This document shows, one piece after another, positions 51,271-61,568 of a stretch of DNA of 64,000 bases. The notes below the pieces were generated by a model that had not been told where the DNA came from, made no database searches, and worked only from the letters and a program-made list of their open reading frames with translations. The stretch is from Phytophthora colocasiae (taxonomy: Eukaryota > Oomycota > Peronosporomycetes > Peronosporales > Peronosporaceae): contig JAGKQI010000045.1 in the NCBI GenBank assembly GCA_018806915.1, forward strand, positions 1,178,001 to 1,242,000, written 5' to 3'. Both the position numbers and the translations under genes were made by a program. Positions within the stretch are counted from its first letter, which is position 1. The number at the start of each line of letters is the position of its first letter.

Positions 51271-52002
51271 ATGAAGAGACACAACCCTACGAACAGTGTG
51301 AATTATTTCTCGTCAGCAGAGACTTTCAGTATGGCGCGGCGAACGTCGTCCACGTGCGCGAGTTTCCTATCGAATGACGGCAGCGACGACCTGGTTGTGC
51401 GCTTTCAGTGGGGAGGCGAACCCATTGGCCTTGAACTCATGCGCCCGCCGCCGTCTACGGCTACACACAGCGTCTTCTGGGGCGCCGACCCGTTGGGCGT
51501 CACGTTGGGCGTGGAGGAGACATCTCGACGCGTGATCGTCACCCGTTCCACGCGCCCGGACGTTAATGAGGGCGACGTGTTGCTACACGCGCAGGGAGAA
51601 ACCATCACTGAGCAGAACTTCGCACAACGCATGGCACTGCTTAAACAGGAGCGCGGACTGGGGGGGACAGGCATCCCGTTCGTTTTCGCGCCGCCTCCGC
51701 CGCCTGTGTACGTGAAAAAGTGCGAGGGTGCACTGAAAGAGGCCGGTGTGGACTCGAGCTTCGAGCTGCGGTACGTGGACGGCCGCGTCGTGCGCTATCT
51801 CGAGATGCGGGAGCTCCAGGTGCTCATTCGCAACTCGAACAAACCGTGTACGATGGCGTTCGTACAGTGCAAGGAGAAGCAGTTCTACGGCGTGTTGCAG
51901 AAACAGGAGCAGCAGCGACGTAAGCAGCAACAGGTCAGCCAAGCAGCAGCGGCCAGTGCCGGACTGGCGTTGGCGGCGGCGATCGTCGTCAACATCACAT
52001 GA
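51271..52002 (+). CDS. PDZ-like protein with hydrophobic C-terminal tail
   Basis: The 243-aa intact ORF may start at 51271 or at the Met of MARRTSS (51331). Residues about 75-130 look PDZ-like: a PLGVTLGVEE carboxylate-binding-loop-like block, VIVTRSTRPDVNEGDVLLHAQG and FAQRMALLKQE. A proline run (PPPPPPVYV) follows. The segment from 150 to 205 is unrecognised, then comes a Gln-rich basic stretch (QKQEQQRRKQQQ). The end is a hydrophobic AAAASAGLALAAAIVVNIT, which could anchor the protein in a membrane by its tail. PDZ domains bind C-terminal peptides. Sharing a promoter region with dynein raises the idea of co-expression in sporulating cells, but this is only inference. Confidence 0.65.
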   Translation: MKRHNPTNSVNYFSSAETFSMARRTSSTCASFLSNDGSDDLVVRFQWGGEPIGLELMRPPPSTATHSVFWGADPLGVTLGVEETSRRVIVTRSTRPDVNEGDVLLHAQGETITEQNFAQRMALLKQERGLGGTGIPFVFAPPPPPVYVKKCEGALKEAGVDSSFELRYVDGRVVRYLEMRELQVLIRNSNKPCTMAFVQCKEKQFYGVLQKQEQQRRKQQQVSQAAAASAGLALAAAIVVNIT

Positions 52003-52616
52003 TGAAAGCTGAATGTATATAGCGAGCAGCAGAACCAAACACTACATATCTCTCTCTCTTGCGTCGCGTAGCTCAAGGCGTGAGTGCAGAACTAACAAGA
52101 TAGGGAAAAGAGCTGTTAAAAACACATTGATCATATATGGGGAGATGAATTTCGACACAACAATTTACTTCCATTCGATGCTGTTTGTTAAGCTAAGCTT
52201 GCAGTACTTGCAGAACATGATCGAAGGTAACGGTTGCTGCACAGTCGTAAAGTTCTGTGCCATCTTCTGTGCCATATACTTGTACGATATCCGAAGTTGT
52301 CATCTTCTGCGTAGGTTTCTTCTGCAATTTCTTCGTATTCGCAGAGAATCCTCTCGACCTCCACATCAATAACTCGTACTCATTCTTCGTCGGCGGTAAA
52401 CATTTCAATTTGCTTGCCTCGGGTACTCTGAATCCCACATAAATTTCCAGACTGGGTACAACCTTAAGAAGGAGAAGTACACGTTTCAGAGCTTTCCAGA
52501 TGGCGACGCCGTGTTGCATATACTGAATCTTCTTGTGAACTGGAAGAAAATCACGAGCCACTGTGATACTTGAAACCTTTTGGGATGCCATGATTTCCAA
52601 TTGGTATGATTATACT

Positions 52617-53956
52617 CAGGGATCGGGAAAAAATAATTTCCGGGACAATAATACGTACAATATTGGGATCAATATTTATTATTGACTCAAGATGCTTAAA
52701 GTCAATACAAAAATTGTGCAATAATTCCCAATATAATACCTTAACAGACGAAATAATTCGTCCACCAGCGATAACCATTCTCAATCGTCCTGTAACTTCG
52801 ATTCAAGCTCTTTTTCAAGCTCATTCTGCTATTTGCTAGCTCCAAGAACCCACTACCAGCAACAACATTCGCTCCTGTAACTCCACGATGCCTACGAGCG
52901 CCGACATCTGTGCCTTCTTCTTTGAAGAGGGAGCCGAATATCGCTACACCTGCAAGATCTGCAAGGGAAGTCGCAAGCAGGCCCCCGCCACGGGCTACTC
53001 GAATCTACTCTCGCACTTGGGCACCAAGCACCCCGACTACTTGACTGAGATGGCTGCATCCCGCCTCGCGGAGGACGGCACAATGGAGTCGTTTGGCTTC
53101 GTTTCGGAGGCTGTGGACCACTTGTACCGCTGGCTACGCTGGATTGTTGTCCGCAATCTTCCTCTCTGTGAGGTTGACGAGCCGCTCACTCGCGAGATGT
53201 CGCGTCTGCGGCCTACGAGCTTGAAAACTCTGAAGGCGAAGATGCATTTGGTCGCAGCCAAAACCGGCCTGATGCTCGAGCAAGAAATGGGCGACTCATT
53301 TGGCGTCATTTTTGACGGGTGGACACACGGCTCTACGCATTATGTCGCTTTGTTTTGCGTCTATATGCATCTTGCCCCGAACGCCAAAATTGTGCACTCA
53401 CCCACTTTTGAGACTGCGGCAGTCAAGGTGGCTAATGGTATCCCACTCACGGTCGCCGAAGCAAAGGCAGTTGCTAAATTTGCTACGGATCGACCGCTTG
53501 TCGCTGGCGACAAACGCAAGAGGGACCGCGCTCCAGACTTTGCCACGACGGTTCTACAGGAAGGCTCAGCAGCGCGCAGGACTGGGCGGTCGTCGGTGGT
53601 CTACGATGCACTGCTAACTAGGATCCCGCCGACAAGTAACGCGTGCGAGCGTCTGTTCTCACAGACCAAGCTGATTCTAACCCCTCAGAGAGGACGGCTG
53701 GACGATGCCAATTTTGAGGTGCTAACCTTTCTACGTGCTAACATTGGGATGTGGAATGCAAGCACTCTTGTCGACACTTCAAGCGACGGAGAGGGTGCAA
53801 GCGACTGAGAAGTGGTTGCTTCGGAGGTAGTAGATCGTGTGGCAATACATTGATTGTATTGCGAAGTTATTATTTTTTGTTGTTGCAGTATTGCAGTCGC
53901 TATTACGGCTGTGGTCGAACGTCCGTAAAATAAAACATTTTATTTCCCGATCCCTG
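52617..53956 (+). mobile_element. hAT element with exact 8-bp target duplication
   Basis: 1340 bp. Ends CAGGGATCGGGAAA (52617-52630) and its inverse (53943-53956) are perfect 14-bp TIRs. ATTATACT is duplicated at 52609-52616 and 53957-53964. It encodes one intact but shortened transposase ORF. Confidence 0.95.
52888..53808 (+). CDS. Shortened hAT transposase (BED finger joined to dimerisation domain)
   Basis: The 306-aa ORF is uninterrupted. Residues about 20-55 form a BED-type zinc finger (YTCKICKG then SNLLSHLGTKH, C-x2-C-x21-H-x4-H). Residues about 130-150 hold the first catalytic Asp block (GVIFDGWTHGSTHYVALF). The rest of the RNase H-like fold is missing: the sequence passes through about 60 residues (TAAVKVANGIPLTVAEAKAV, DKRKRDRAPDF) to the C-terminal hAT dimerisation motif (RIPPTSNACERLFSQTKLI, RGRL, EVLTFLRANIGMW). 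It cannot cut DNA but keeps DNA-binding and dimerisation parts, so it could act as a repressor of related elements. A non-functional deletion product is equally possible. Confidence 0.82.
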   Translation: MPTSADICAFFFEEGAEYRYTCKICKGSRKQAPATGYSNLLSHLGTKHPDYLTEMAASRLAEDGTMESFGFVSEAVDHLYRWLRWIVVRNLPLCEVDEPLTREMSRLRPTSLKTLKAKMHLVAAKTGLMLEQEMGDSFGVIFDGWTHGSTHYVALFCVYMHLAPNAKIVHSPTFETAAVKVANGIPLTVAEAKAVAKFATDRPLVAGDKRKRDRAPDFATTVLQEGSAARRTGRSSVVYDALLTRIPPTSNACERLFSQTKLILTPQRGRLDDANFEVLTFLRANIGMWNASTLVDTSSDGEGASD

Positions 53957-54205
53957 ATTATACTTGCAGGGTTTTCCATGGTCATCGTGAATCCAGTGCG
54001 TTTCCAAATTGTTGTCAGGAGGAAAATATTCAGCGTAGTTTCCCCGTACGATATCCGAAGTTGTCAACGGTGATGTGAGCGACTGGAACACAGAATCAGT
54101 AAAATTTTGGAGGTCGTTTCTTTGCCAGTGCTGGCCAACGGGATACGAAATTCCTGGCAATCCAACAGGTTTTGTTGTTGGTGTTTGCACAGTTTCAAAA
54201 TGCAA

Positions 54206-55177
54206 ATTCTAAAGTGGAGCTTGAATGATAGTTTCGTCATCACTGCTCGAGTATATTGTAGCTTTGCATAATGGTGTCCTCCTCATTAACACGTTCAATT
54301 GAAGAAAGTCGCCAACCTTCATGATTAGTTTGAATCGTCAGAATATATTCGAGCATATCTGTACAACGGATTGAGATACCACAGAATACTTTACAGTTTT
54401 CGAAGTCGGTCATCCAGGAGTACCAAAAGTTCACTACTGAACATCGAAATTTTGTCCACAACCACAAATCCAACTAAATTGCCGAATTGTTCACGCATTT
54501 CGAGAGAGATGTGATCCGCATGTCTTAAACGCGGAGTGAAATGTTTGACCTTCTGTTAATTGGCATGCTCCAGCTCCAGTAGGACACGTGCGTACTACTT
54601 TAAGCCTTTGGGATTTCCACTAGCTCACGAACTAATAACGACTTTCCGGTTCCGGCACCCCTATGCAACACACTGAGCGTTAGCTTACCGCTAAGCGATT
54701 GACGGTGGTTCTAATGGGTCAACGGCGACATTGGATTCAGAATTTGAAGACACCGCTTGCTGATTTTGTTGCGCTTGCATTTTGTGGATAGCGTCTGCCA
54801 TAGCCTCAAACGAAACTGCCAAACCGTGCGGGTGAAGAAATGCGTAATTGCAAATGGTACTCTGGACTCCGGCATTTCGTTTAGGGCGGAAATTCAGCAT
54901 TATTGAACGGGTGTATTGCGATCACAGTAGCATTGATAGTGGGGTTTCCAACTGCTGCAGCTATTGTTAACAAACTAAGTACGTCACCAGCTGGAAGAAC
55001 TCCGTTTGTTTCGGGGTCAGCGTTTTCAGAACCTTCGACGTAGTTGTGTTCACAGCGCTCGTTTGCTGTCATTGTATCCATATCTTTCCAGACAGCAGCA
55101 TTGCGGTTTTTCTCCAAAGCGAACAATCTCGGGATGAGTTTCGGATTTAATTTCGAATTGTGCGATAACGCTGCCGG
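54206..55177 (-). pseudogene. PIF1/Helitron-like helicase remnant
   Basis: Minus-strand sequence at 54900-54691 (MLNFRPKRNAGVQST) leads, with a stop, into a Walker A motif at about 54675-54610 (LHRGAGTGKSLLVREL). The block TCPTGAGACQL then TFHSAF follows at about 54590-54540. This is the spacing of PIF1-type helicases, including those of Helitrons. Further pieces at 55126-54881 and 54473-54240 are on the same strand but unrecognised. Several stops and frame changes show that it is dead. No Helitron terminus was identified. The outer piggyBac element begins at its upstream end. Confidence 0.6.
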
Positions 55178-55936
55178 TTAACCCCCCCCCCAGCCCGAAG
55201 CCTAGTATTAGCCACGATAAGAAAAAGGTCTTATCGTGTCTAATACAGGATAAGGAATTTAGACTTGGTTTTTGTAAGGATGCATACAAATTTCCCGTCA
55301 ACTAGGGGAAGGTGATGTGTGTGCAGACGAGGGATCATGTGCAGAAAAGCTGGGCAAGTGTACATGGGACGTATTTTCAAAATATTAGCTGAGAGAGGTA
55401 ACGGGAAGCGCGCCAAGTACCTCTATTAGAACGTAAAGGTTTTCGGCACGCCAGACCAGACGGTTCGCTGTCATTCGAGATTTTGCGGGGAGAGAGAGAG
55501 ATTCGCCGTCGGTGGTCGGAGCTGCTCAAGGAAGGATGGTTGTCAAAGCGACCGCAGGGGCTCGAGACCGAGCACACGTAATGCCGCCATCTAGACGAGC
55601 TCGACAAAGGTATTCTGCAGCGTTTAGAGCTGAATGTGCTGATTTCTGACCACTATTGTGTTTATGCAGCCGATTTGGAGCGCCAGGAAGCAGAGAAGAC
55701 CACAGAGCAGCCCTCAAACTCCCGACTCGTGGTGGAAGTGACGGTAATGCGTGTGGTTTATGTTGTCACGTGTCCAAATACTAACAATCCCGATATTCTA
55801 GATGTCAGACAACGCCTGGCATCGACTCATTCAACGAATTACACTACCGAGCTGGGACACCGAGGACAAGAGTCGGCTGGTTTCGAAGACCAAGGTATAA
55901 TTTTCTTTCCTACTTATCAAGTACGATACATGTTAA

Positions 55937-58900
55937 CCCCTTGAACGCGAGCGCCTGGACCGTACATGTTACCAAAAAATTCTTAACGTGGACCGTACAC
56001 GTTAAGAATTTTTTAACTTAAAGTTTGTATTGTGACATACAAAGTCCAAATCAACAAGGGGTAGGTAGCTTAACCTTTCCCTCCCTCGAAGATCTCAAGG
56101 TGGACATAAACACATTCGCGTACATAGATATTTGTGTAAGAATCGGGTCATACTCGTGTACTGCACATGAGATATCTGCCGCCACTCATTTTTCTCTCCC
56201 ACTTTCAGAATCACCAGCCTAAGCGAAGATGGCGTTTCAAGCACGATGGCGGGAACTGCGCAAGCTTGGGTGGTCATCCAACAAACCCAGCGGACTCTCA
56301 AACGACTACACGTACCTAAAGCCAGGCAAGAAGAAGAAGGGAGGCGTTTGCGGGAAAGACTTCTTCGTGGGTGAGGAGGCGCTCATGCAGTATCTCGACC
56401 AAATTGACCTGGGCAAGTATTATATTGGTCATGCAACACTGGAAGCGTACTAACTTTGCGATTGTACTTCAGCCAAGCTTCGTGCTGAGCAACAACATGC
56501 TGTGGTGGCGCCAGAGAGCAGCAGCTCGCCAATGAGGACGCATGCTGGAGACCGTACGATGCTCTTATCTTGTACGATACCAGATAGTGTGGGCTCTTAT
56601 CTTGTATTGATCTCATATCGTGTCTAGGTCTATACAAGGAACCTTCCAATGACTTGGAGACAGCTCGACCGGTCACGTCACCTCCTACCTGTACAAGTGT
56701 TACCATTGTACAAGGTGTATCTCCTCACGACTCGTCACACAACGTTGAAGAGCTAAGCGAAGATGAGACTCTCGAATATGACAACGCCAGTGGTATTAAC
56801 TGGAAGGGTGGGGTTTTCTGTTTTGGTTAGTACTGACAAGGTGCACCTGTTGGTTATGCAGGTATGTCATCTACTCAGGCGAGACGAAACCTGGATACTG
56901 AGTTCATAACCACGGACTGTGCATCGGTTGAAGACGACTGCCGCCGCTCTAGTGACGACGTGGTAACGCTTGATGAAGAAACGAAAGAAGGCCCACCGGT
57001 AACATGTCCCGGTAAGTCGAACTTGTATGTACATGATACCGGCACATGCTAACTTGTATGTCCTCATATTATCCTGGTATTGGTAGTGTTTGATCAACCG
57101 GGTTACGCCATACTAGACTCTGATGGTGAGAATGACGAAGGAGCTAGCTGGGAAAGTGACGGGCTTACCGGAGCAGGAGAGACTTATCTGGGTCTTGACG
57201 ACGATGCATCTCCCCTGCCTGAACTGCTTTTTGAAAAAGACCTGATTGAAGCTGTGGGTGGCGTGGGTCAGATATCGGCCGGGACAGTACCACGCGACTT
57301 ACTGAACGAGATGGCAAGAACCCGGTGGTCACCACTTGCCAAACAACTTCCGTATGACTATCTCATGCAGCCCTACGAGCCACGACCTCCAAATGCGATG
57401 CAAGACGACTATCCAAGGCTATATGACAGTGAATATGGACCAACTAAGAAGGCCTTGACAGCAGCGTTCACAGCATCAGGCGCGTTCTTTTATTTCATGC
57501 AACCCACTCTCTGGGAGGATATAGCTGAGAAGAGCAACGACTACTTCATGGAGAAGATGGATGAACGGGTGGAAGGGCAGTACAACAAGCAAGTTTCGCG
57601 TGAGAAGAAGCATCCCAATTACAAGCGGAAAGAGCGAGAGCAGATCAAGACCGAGCTTGAGAAGACTCCGGGTATATCTGCACGGGAGCTGTGCCTATTT
57701 GTGGGGCTGTTGATCGCTCGTACGATAGCTCCAAACAAAGAGAAACTCGAGCATCATTGGAAGACAGTTGACGAGGGTGGCATACCGCGAGGGTGCTTTG
57801 GGCAGTTCATGACCCGAGACAGATTCATGCATCTTTCAAGAAACCTACACTTCAGCAGCAACTCTGACAAGCGCGCTCAGAAAGACAGAGCCTGGAAACT
57901 TCGGCCTGTCATCGATTTATTGCAGTCGCGGTTCACGAGTGGCTACATACCACCACCAACAATGGCATTTGACGAAGCCATGCTGCCGTCACAATCGAGC
58001 TTCAACCGTATGCGTGTGTTCATGAAAGACAAGCCTCACAAATGGGGGACCAAACTCTTCATGTTGTGCTGCTCGACTACAGCATACTGCATCCGGTAAG
58101 TTAGTGCTCCTGTCGGAGCACTATTTTTTTTGGACGCTAAGTTGTCTTATCATGGACCAGACATTATAACTTTTTGTAAACGTGTATCTTACAGATTCGA
58201 GGTGTACTGTGGAAAACAAGAGCAGCCACTTGATGGGGGAGTCTTGACAGACTACGGCTGCGGACCCGCGGCGGTAGTTCGCAATCTGAAGGCTGTGTTT
58301 GGACCCAAGGGGCCGGGTACCGGAGCAATGCGCGTCATAGTTACTGATCGCTTTTACACCTCTGTGCCGCTGGCAATGCAGCTGCTGACGATGGGGTTCT
58401 ACTCGATCGGAACGGTGCAAACAGATCGACTCGGATTGCCAGAGTCCATCGTCGGTAAGAAGGAAAAAGGGAAGAAGAAGAAGAAGGCACCCAGAAACCG
58501 CCCTCCGAACATCGAGCGAGGAACATTCGAGGTGACGGAGCACACACAGGTGCCAGGATTTCGTGCGCTACGCTGGTGGGACAACAAAGCGGTGTATATG
58601 CTCGCATCGTGGGGCAGCGTTGAGCTAGACCGGGTTGTACGTCGAGATAAGCTGTCGGGATTGCAAGCAGAGGTCCCGTGCCCTCGGGTATTGAAAGACT
58701 ACCAGACACTCATGGGGGCGTCGACGTGCATGACCAGCTTCGTTTGCAAAGGCAAGTGCTCTTATGCTGGATATAAACCTTACCAAGCACGCTAATCGTG
58801 TATGTACATGTTTTGACAGATACTCGCTGCAACTCGCTATCAAATACAAAAAGTACTACAAGTCACTGTTTCTCGGCTTAGTTGATCTTGCCGTAGTGAA

Positions 58901-59884
58901 CGCCTACATCGTACATAACGCTCGCCGAGCTGCCGATGGGCTGCGCAAACTCAGTCATGTCAAGTTTCTCAAGCAACTGCACCTGGAGCTCTGTCAGCTG
59001 CGCGAAGAAGACTGGGAAGGGCTTCGCAGTACTGAGAACGCTGTTGCTACGCCGTCTAAATCTCCCACAAGGCAAAGATCGTCTCGGCACATACCTCTCC
59101 AGAATGACGAATGGCGGCCTGGAAACAATCAAGCTGGTAGGAAGCGGCGCACACGCGCGTGCAAGGTGTGCTCCCTGCTGAAAGGCACCGACGACGCGCG
59201 CGGGGGGGGGACTCTTCTGTCTACTGCAGCGACTGTAAACTCACGACAACGTCCAAGAAGGTGAAGGCCTGGCGAGTATTTCTGTGTGATAAGGTTCGTC
59301 ACAGACACACAATGGCGCAGCGATGTCCTGCTTCGAAATTTGGCACAAGGCGTGGAGGAATGGAACGCTCCTGCCATCTAAGGCGCAGAAGCGCAACATC
59401 CGAGCGCGCGTGCCTGCACGGTCAGAAGAGGAGGGGGCTCAGGAGGACAGCGGATCAGGTGAGAAATCAACGACAGGTGTCTTGAAGCGAGCACGCACGG
59501 CCGAGACGAGGCGGTGAGCATTTGTTGTATTGATTTCAGTAAAGCCGACTATAGCAATCTTATTGATAGCAACATCTGTCTTTGAGAAGCACGTCTTTGG
59601 CCATCGTTTGCCTAACTTTGCAATTCTTAGTCTATTTTTTGGCGCAGTCATGTGTTGACTTTACCTCAAGACATACACTTTCCAGTATATCGCTTTGATC
59701 TACCATCTTGATATCATGGAGATACATGATTAGCGCGGGGACTCCTATCTAGGATTAGGTTTCGGTCACGTCTATCCAACATACAAGATTCAAAAATACC
59801 TACTATTTGTATTGTAACCCTTCCCCGGACATACACCTTTGGTTTGACCGATGGGGGCGCTGAAAGGGCCTCGCGTTCAAGGGG
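55937..59884 (+). mobile_element. Inner piggyBac element, complete with TIRs and TTAA
   Basis: 3948 bp. The 15-bp inverted repeats CCCCTTGAACGCGAG (55937-55951) and its inverse (59870-59884) are perfect. TTAA is at 55933-55936 and 59885-59888. It contains a nearly full-length, multi-exon transposase gene. It is inserted in the 5' part of the outer piggyBac. Confidence 0.95.
56229..59517 (+). pseudogene. piggyBac transposase of the inner element, multi-exon with frameshifts
   Basis: Exon 1 (from 56229) carries GWSSNKPSGLSNDYTYLKPG. Further short acidic exons lie at about 56636-56807 and 56860-57012. The large exon 57088-58095 has PGYAILDSDGENDEG, LFVGLLIARTIAPN, FGQFMTRDRFMHLSRNLHF and MAFDEAMLPSQSSFNRMR. 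A GT-AG intron (58096-58194) precedes RFEVYCGKQEQ, IVTDRFYTSVPLAMQLL and VLKDYQTLMG. A GC-AG intron (about 58755-58820) precedes YSLQLAIKYKKYYKSLFLGL and the Cys-rich tail. One base is missing in the G-run at 58714-58718, breaking the GGVD block. A 9-G run at 59202-59210 and a site near 59325 also shift frame. These may be assembly errors. The first catalytic Asp position reads Cys (MLCCSTTAYC). Confidence 0.85.
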
Positions 59885-61568
59885 TTAACATATTTCTAGT
59901 ATCGTTTACGGGGCAGGGACACCGTCGGTTAGCCCTGCCGTTCTTCTCCTATTGTGCAGTCCAGTATCACAACGCCACAAGCACCGGTAAGCAATGGTAC
60001 GCGCGCTATTGATAACATGATGTTCGAGATGTGGTTGTTTAGCTGTGGTTACAGGTAACCTTACGCAAGAGCAACGCAACTTGGATGCAGCCTTTGCAGA
60101 AGTTGCTTCCGACGACGATACGGAGACACGAATGCGCCCCACATCACCTCATATATCGAACAGTGATAGTGGTAGCGACTCCGCTTTTGCAAGCGCAGAA
60201 GAGTCTGCTGAAGACTTCGAGTCTGTAGAATCCCACGTCAACAGGTTTGATATCGTGTCTGATACAAGTTAGTGTACACGATAACAATTTCTAACCTGTA
60301 TTATATCAGCAGATATCAACCTCACAAAGGCTGGTAGCTTGTTGCCAGACTACGCCGCGCTAGAGTCGGAGGGAGAGAACGATGACGGGTTCAGTAATGA
60401 ACAAGACGTGGAGTGTGGAGCTTGCGATGACGATGAGGAGTATCCAGATGACGACGACTCGGACCTTCCAGACATACCCTTTGACGATGCACTGCTTGCC
60501 GCCGTTGTTGGAGCTGCCGGTTTGACGGTCGAGAATCTTAGTAAGAAGCAGAACGAGGACATTCTCGCTAACATGGCCCAGTCTGGCTGGCTTGGAGCGC
60601 GTACTCAGCTGCCTTTTCCCTATATGGAAGGCCCATTCGAGGCCCGCCAACCACATGCAATGCAAGGCGACTACACTGCTTACTGCATTCGGTAGGTACA
60701 CGGGCGTGTCTACTGACACGCTCGTTTTTTTTTTTGACAACTAAAGTCTGTTATCGTGTCTAATACTGATACGTGTTCCTGCTATCTTGTATGATACAGG
60801 TTTGAAGCTTACTTAGGTAAAGCAGGAACAATAAACGGCGTATCACTGCGTGAAGAGAGAACTGGTCCTGTGGCGATAGTGCGCAATCTGCGTGCGGCTT
60901 TTGGAAACGAGCAGCCTAATACAATACAACTCATCGTCATGGATCGCTTCTACGCTTCCATCCCGCTAGCGTTGGAGCTACTTACTATGGTGTACTATAG
61001 CGTTGGGACCGTGGTGACAGGTCGGAAAGGTCTGGACACTAAAGTTGTGCCTGACAACAAGAAGAAGAAGATAGAGCGCGTGCGGGTGACGGACGGTGGG
61101 GAAGTGTCTGACAATGATGGGACGCCACAACGCCGTCAAGCGGCTGCAGATGCCAACAATCACTGATTGCTGGCGGGAAGGTGGCCACGTCATCATCGAT
61201 TGCTGGAAGCGTAGCGATTTTTACTGGGTTTGAATATACGCATTGAGCACTGATTTGTGAGTCTAAATCGACAAAAATAGCAATGTCTCTTTCACATGAG
61301 CACATGGTCTCTATTTCTACTGACATATCTCTCGCCGCTCTGGACATGATAGATCGCACATACCCTGTACAATGTCCATTGACCGCACATGATAAGTAGG
61401 TCGGGACACGATAGCAACGCTGCTCACATCAAGGGGTGGGGGTTCGCATGAGTTTTGTAACCGGACAGGATAAGTTTTATCTTTGATTTAGCAGCAAAAC
61501 CCTACCCCTTCTATACACGATAGTTCAGTCGATGGGCGCAAATATTTTCCTTCGGGCTGGGGGGTTAA

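Larger units (their letters stand above)
52193..54205 (-). pseudogene. Unidentified minus-strand ORFs split by a hAT element
   Basis: Open frames at 54205-53957 (MHFETVQTPTTKPV to KPCKYN) and 52600-52193 (MEIMASQKVSSITV to TFDHVLQVLQA) flank the hAT insertion. Both contain a TTSDIV segment because a 21-bp stretch starting GTACGATATCCGAAGTTGTC occurs at about 52281 and about 54046. I do not recognise the protein. The tail of the 3' piece (52195-52247) recurs at 37.9 kb. Probably repeat-derived rather than a host gene. Confidence 0.35.
55501..61166 (+). pseudogene. Transposase gene of the outer piggyBac, internally deleted
   Basis: A first exon at about 55501-55581 has RRRWSELLKEGWLSKRPQGL, then a stop. 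After the inner element come acidic exons at about 60054-60271 (NLTQEQRNLDAAFAEV) and 60318-60691 (LPDYAALESEGENDD to AMQGDYTAYCI). An intron (60692-60799) leads to FEAYLGKAGTING and LIVMDRFYASIPLALELL, ending at 61166. Compared with the inner copy, about 240 residues between AMQGDY and TAYCIR are missing, including the FDEA block, and the C-terminus with the Cys-rich domain is absent. The deletion junction shows a CGACTAC sequence also present at the distal junction of the inner copy, suggesting microhomology. Confidence 0.8.
55182..61564 (+). mobile_element. Outer piggyBac element, itself interrupted by another piggyBac
   Basis: The left end is a C-run then AGCCCGAAG (55182-55200); the right end is CTTCGGGCT then a G-run (61550-61564). 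These are inverted repeats differing only in homopolymer length (10 C versus 6 G). TTAA flanks both ends (55178-55181, 61565-61568). Removing the inner element (55937-59884) leaves about 2.4 kb of outer sequence carrying a transposase pseudogene with an internal deletion. ACACGATA/TATCGTGT motifs recur near both ends and in introns. Confidence 0.88.
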
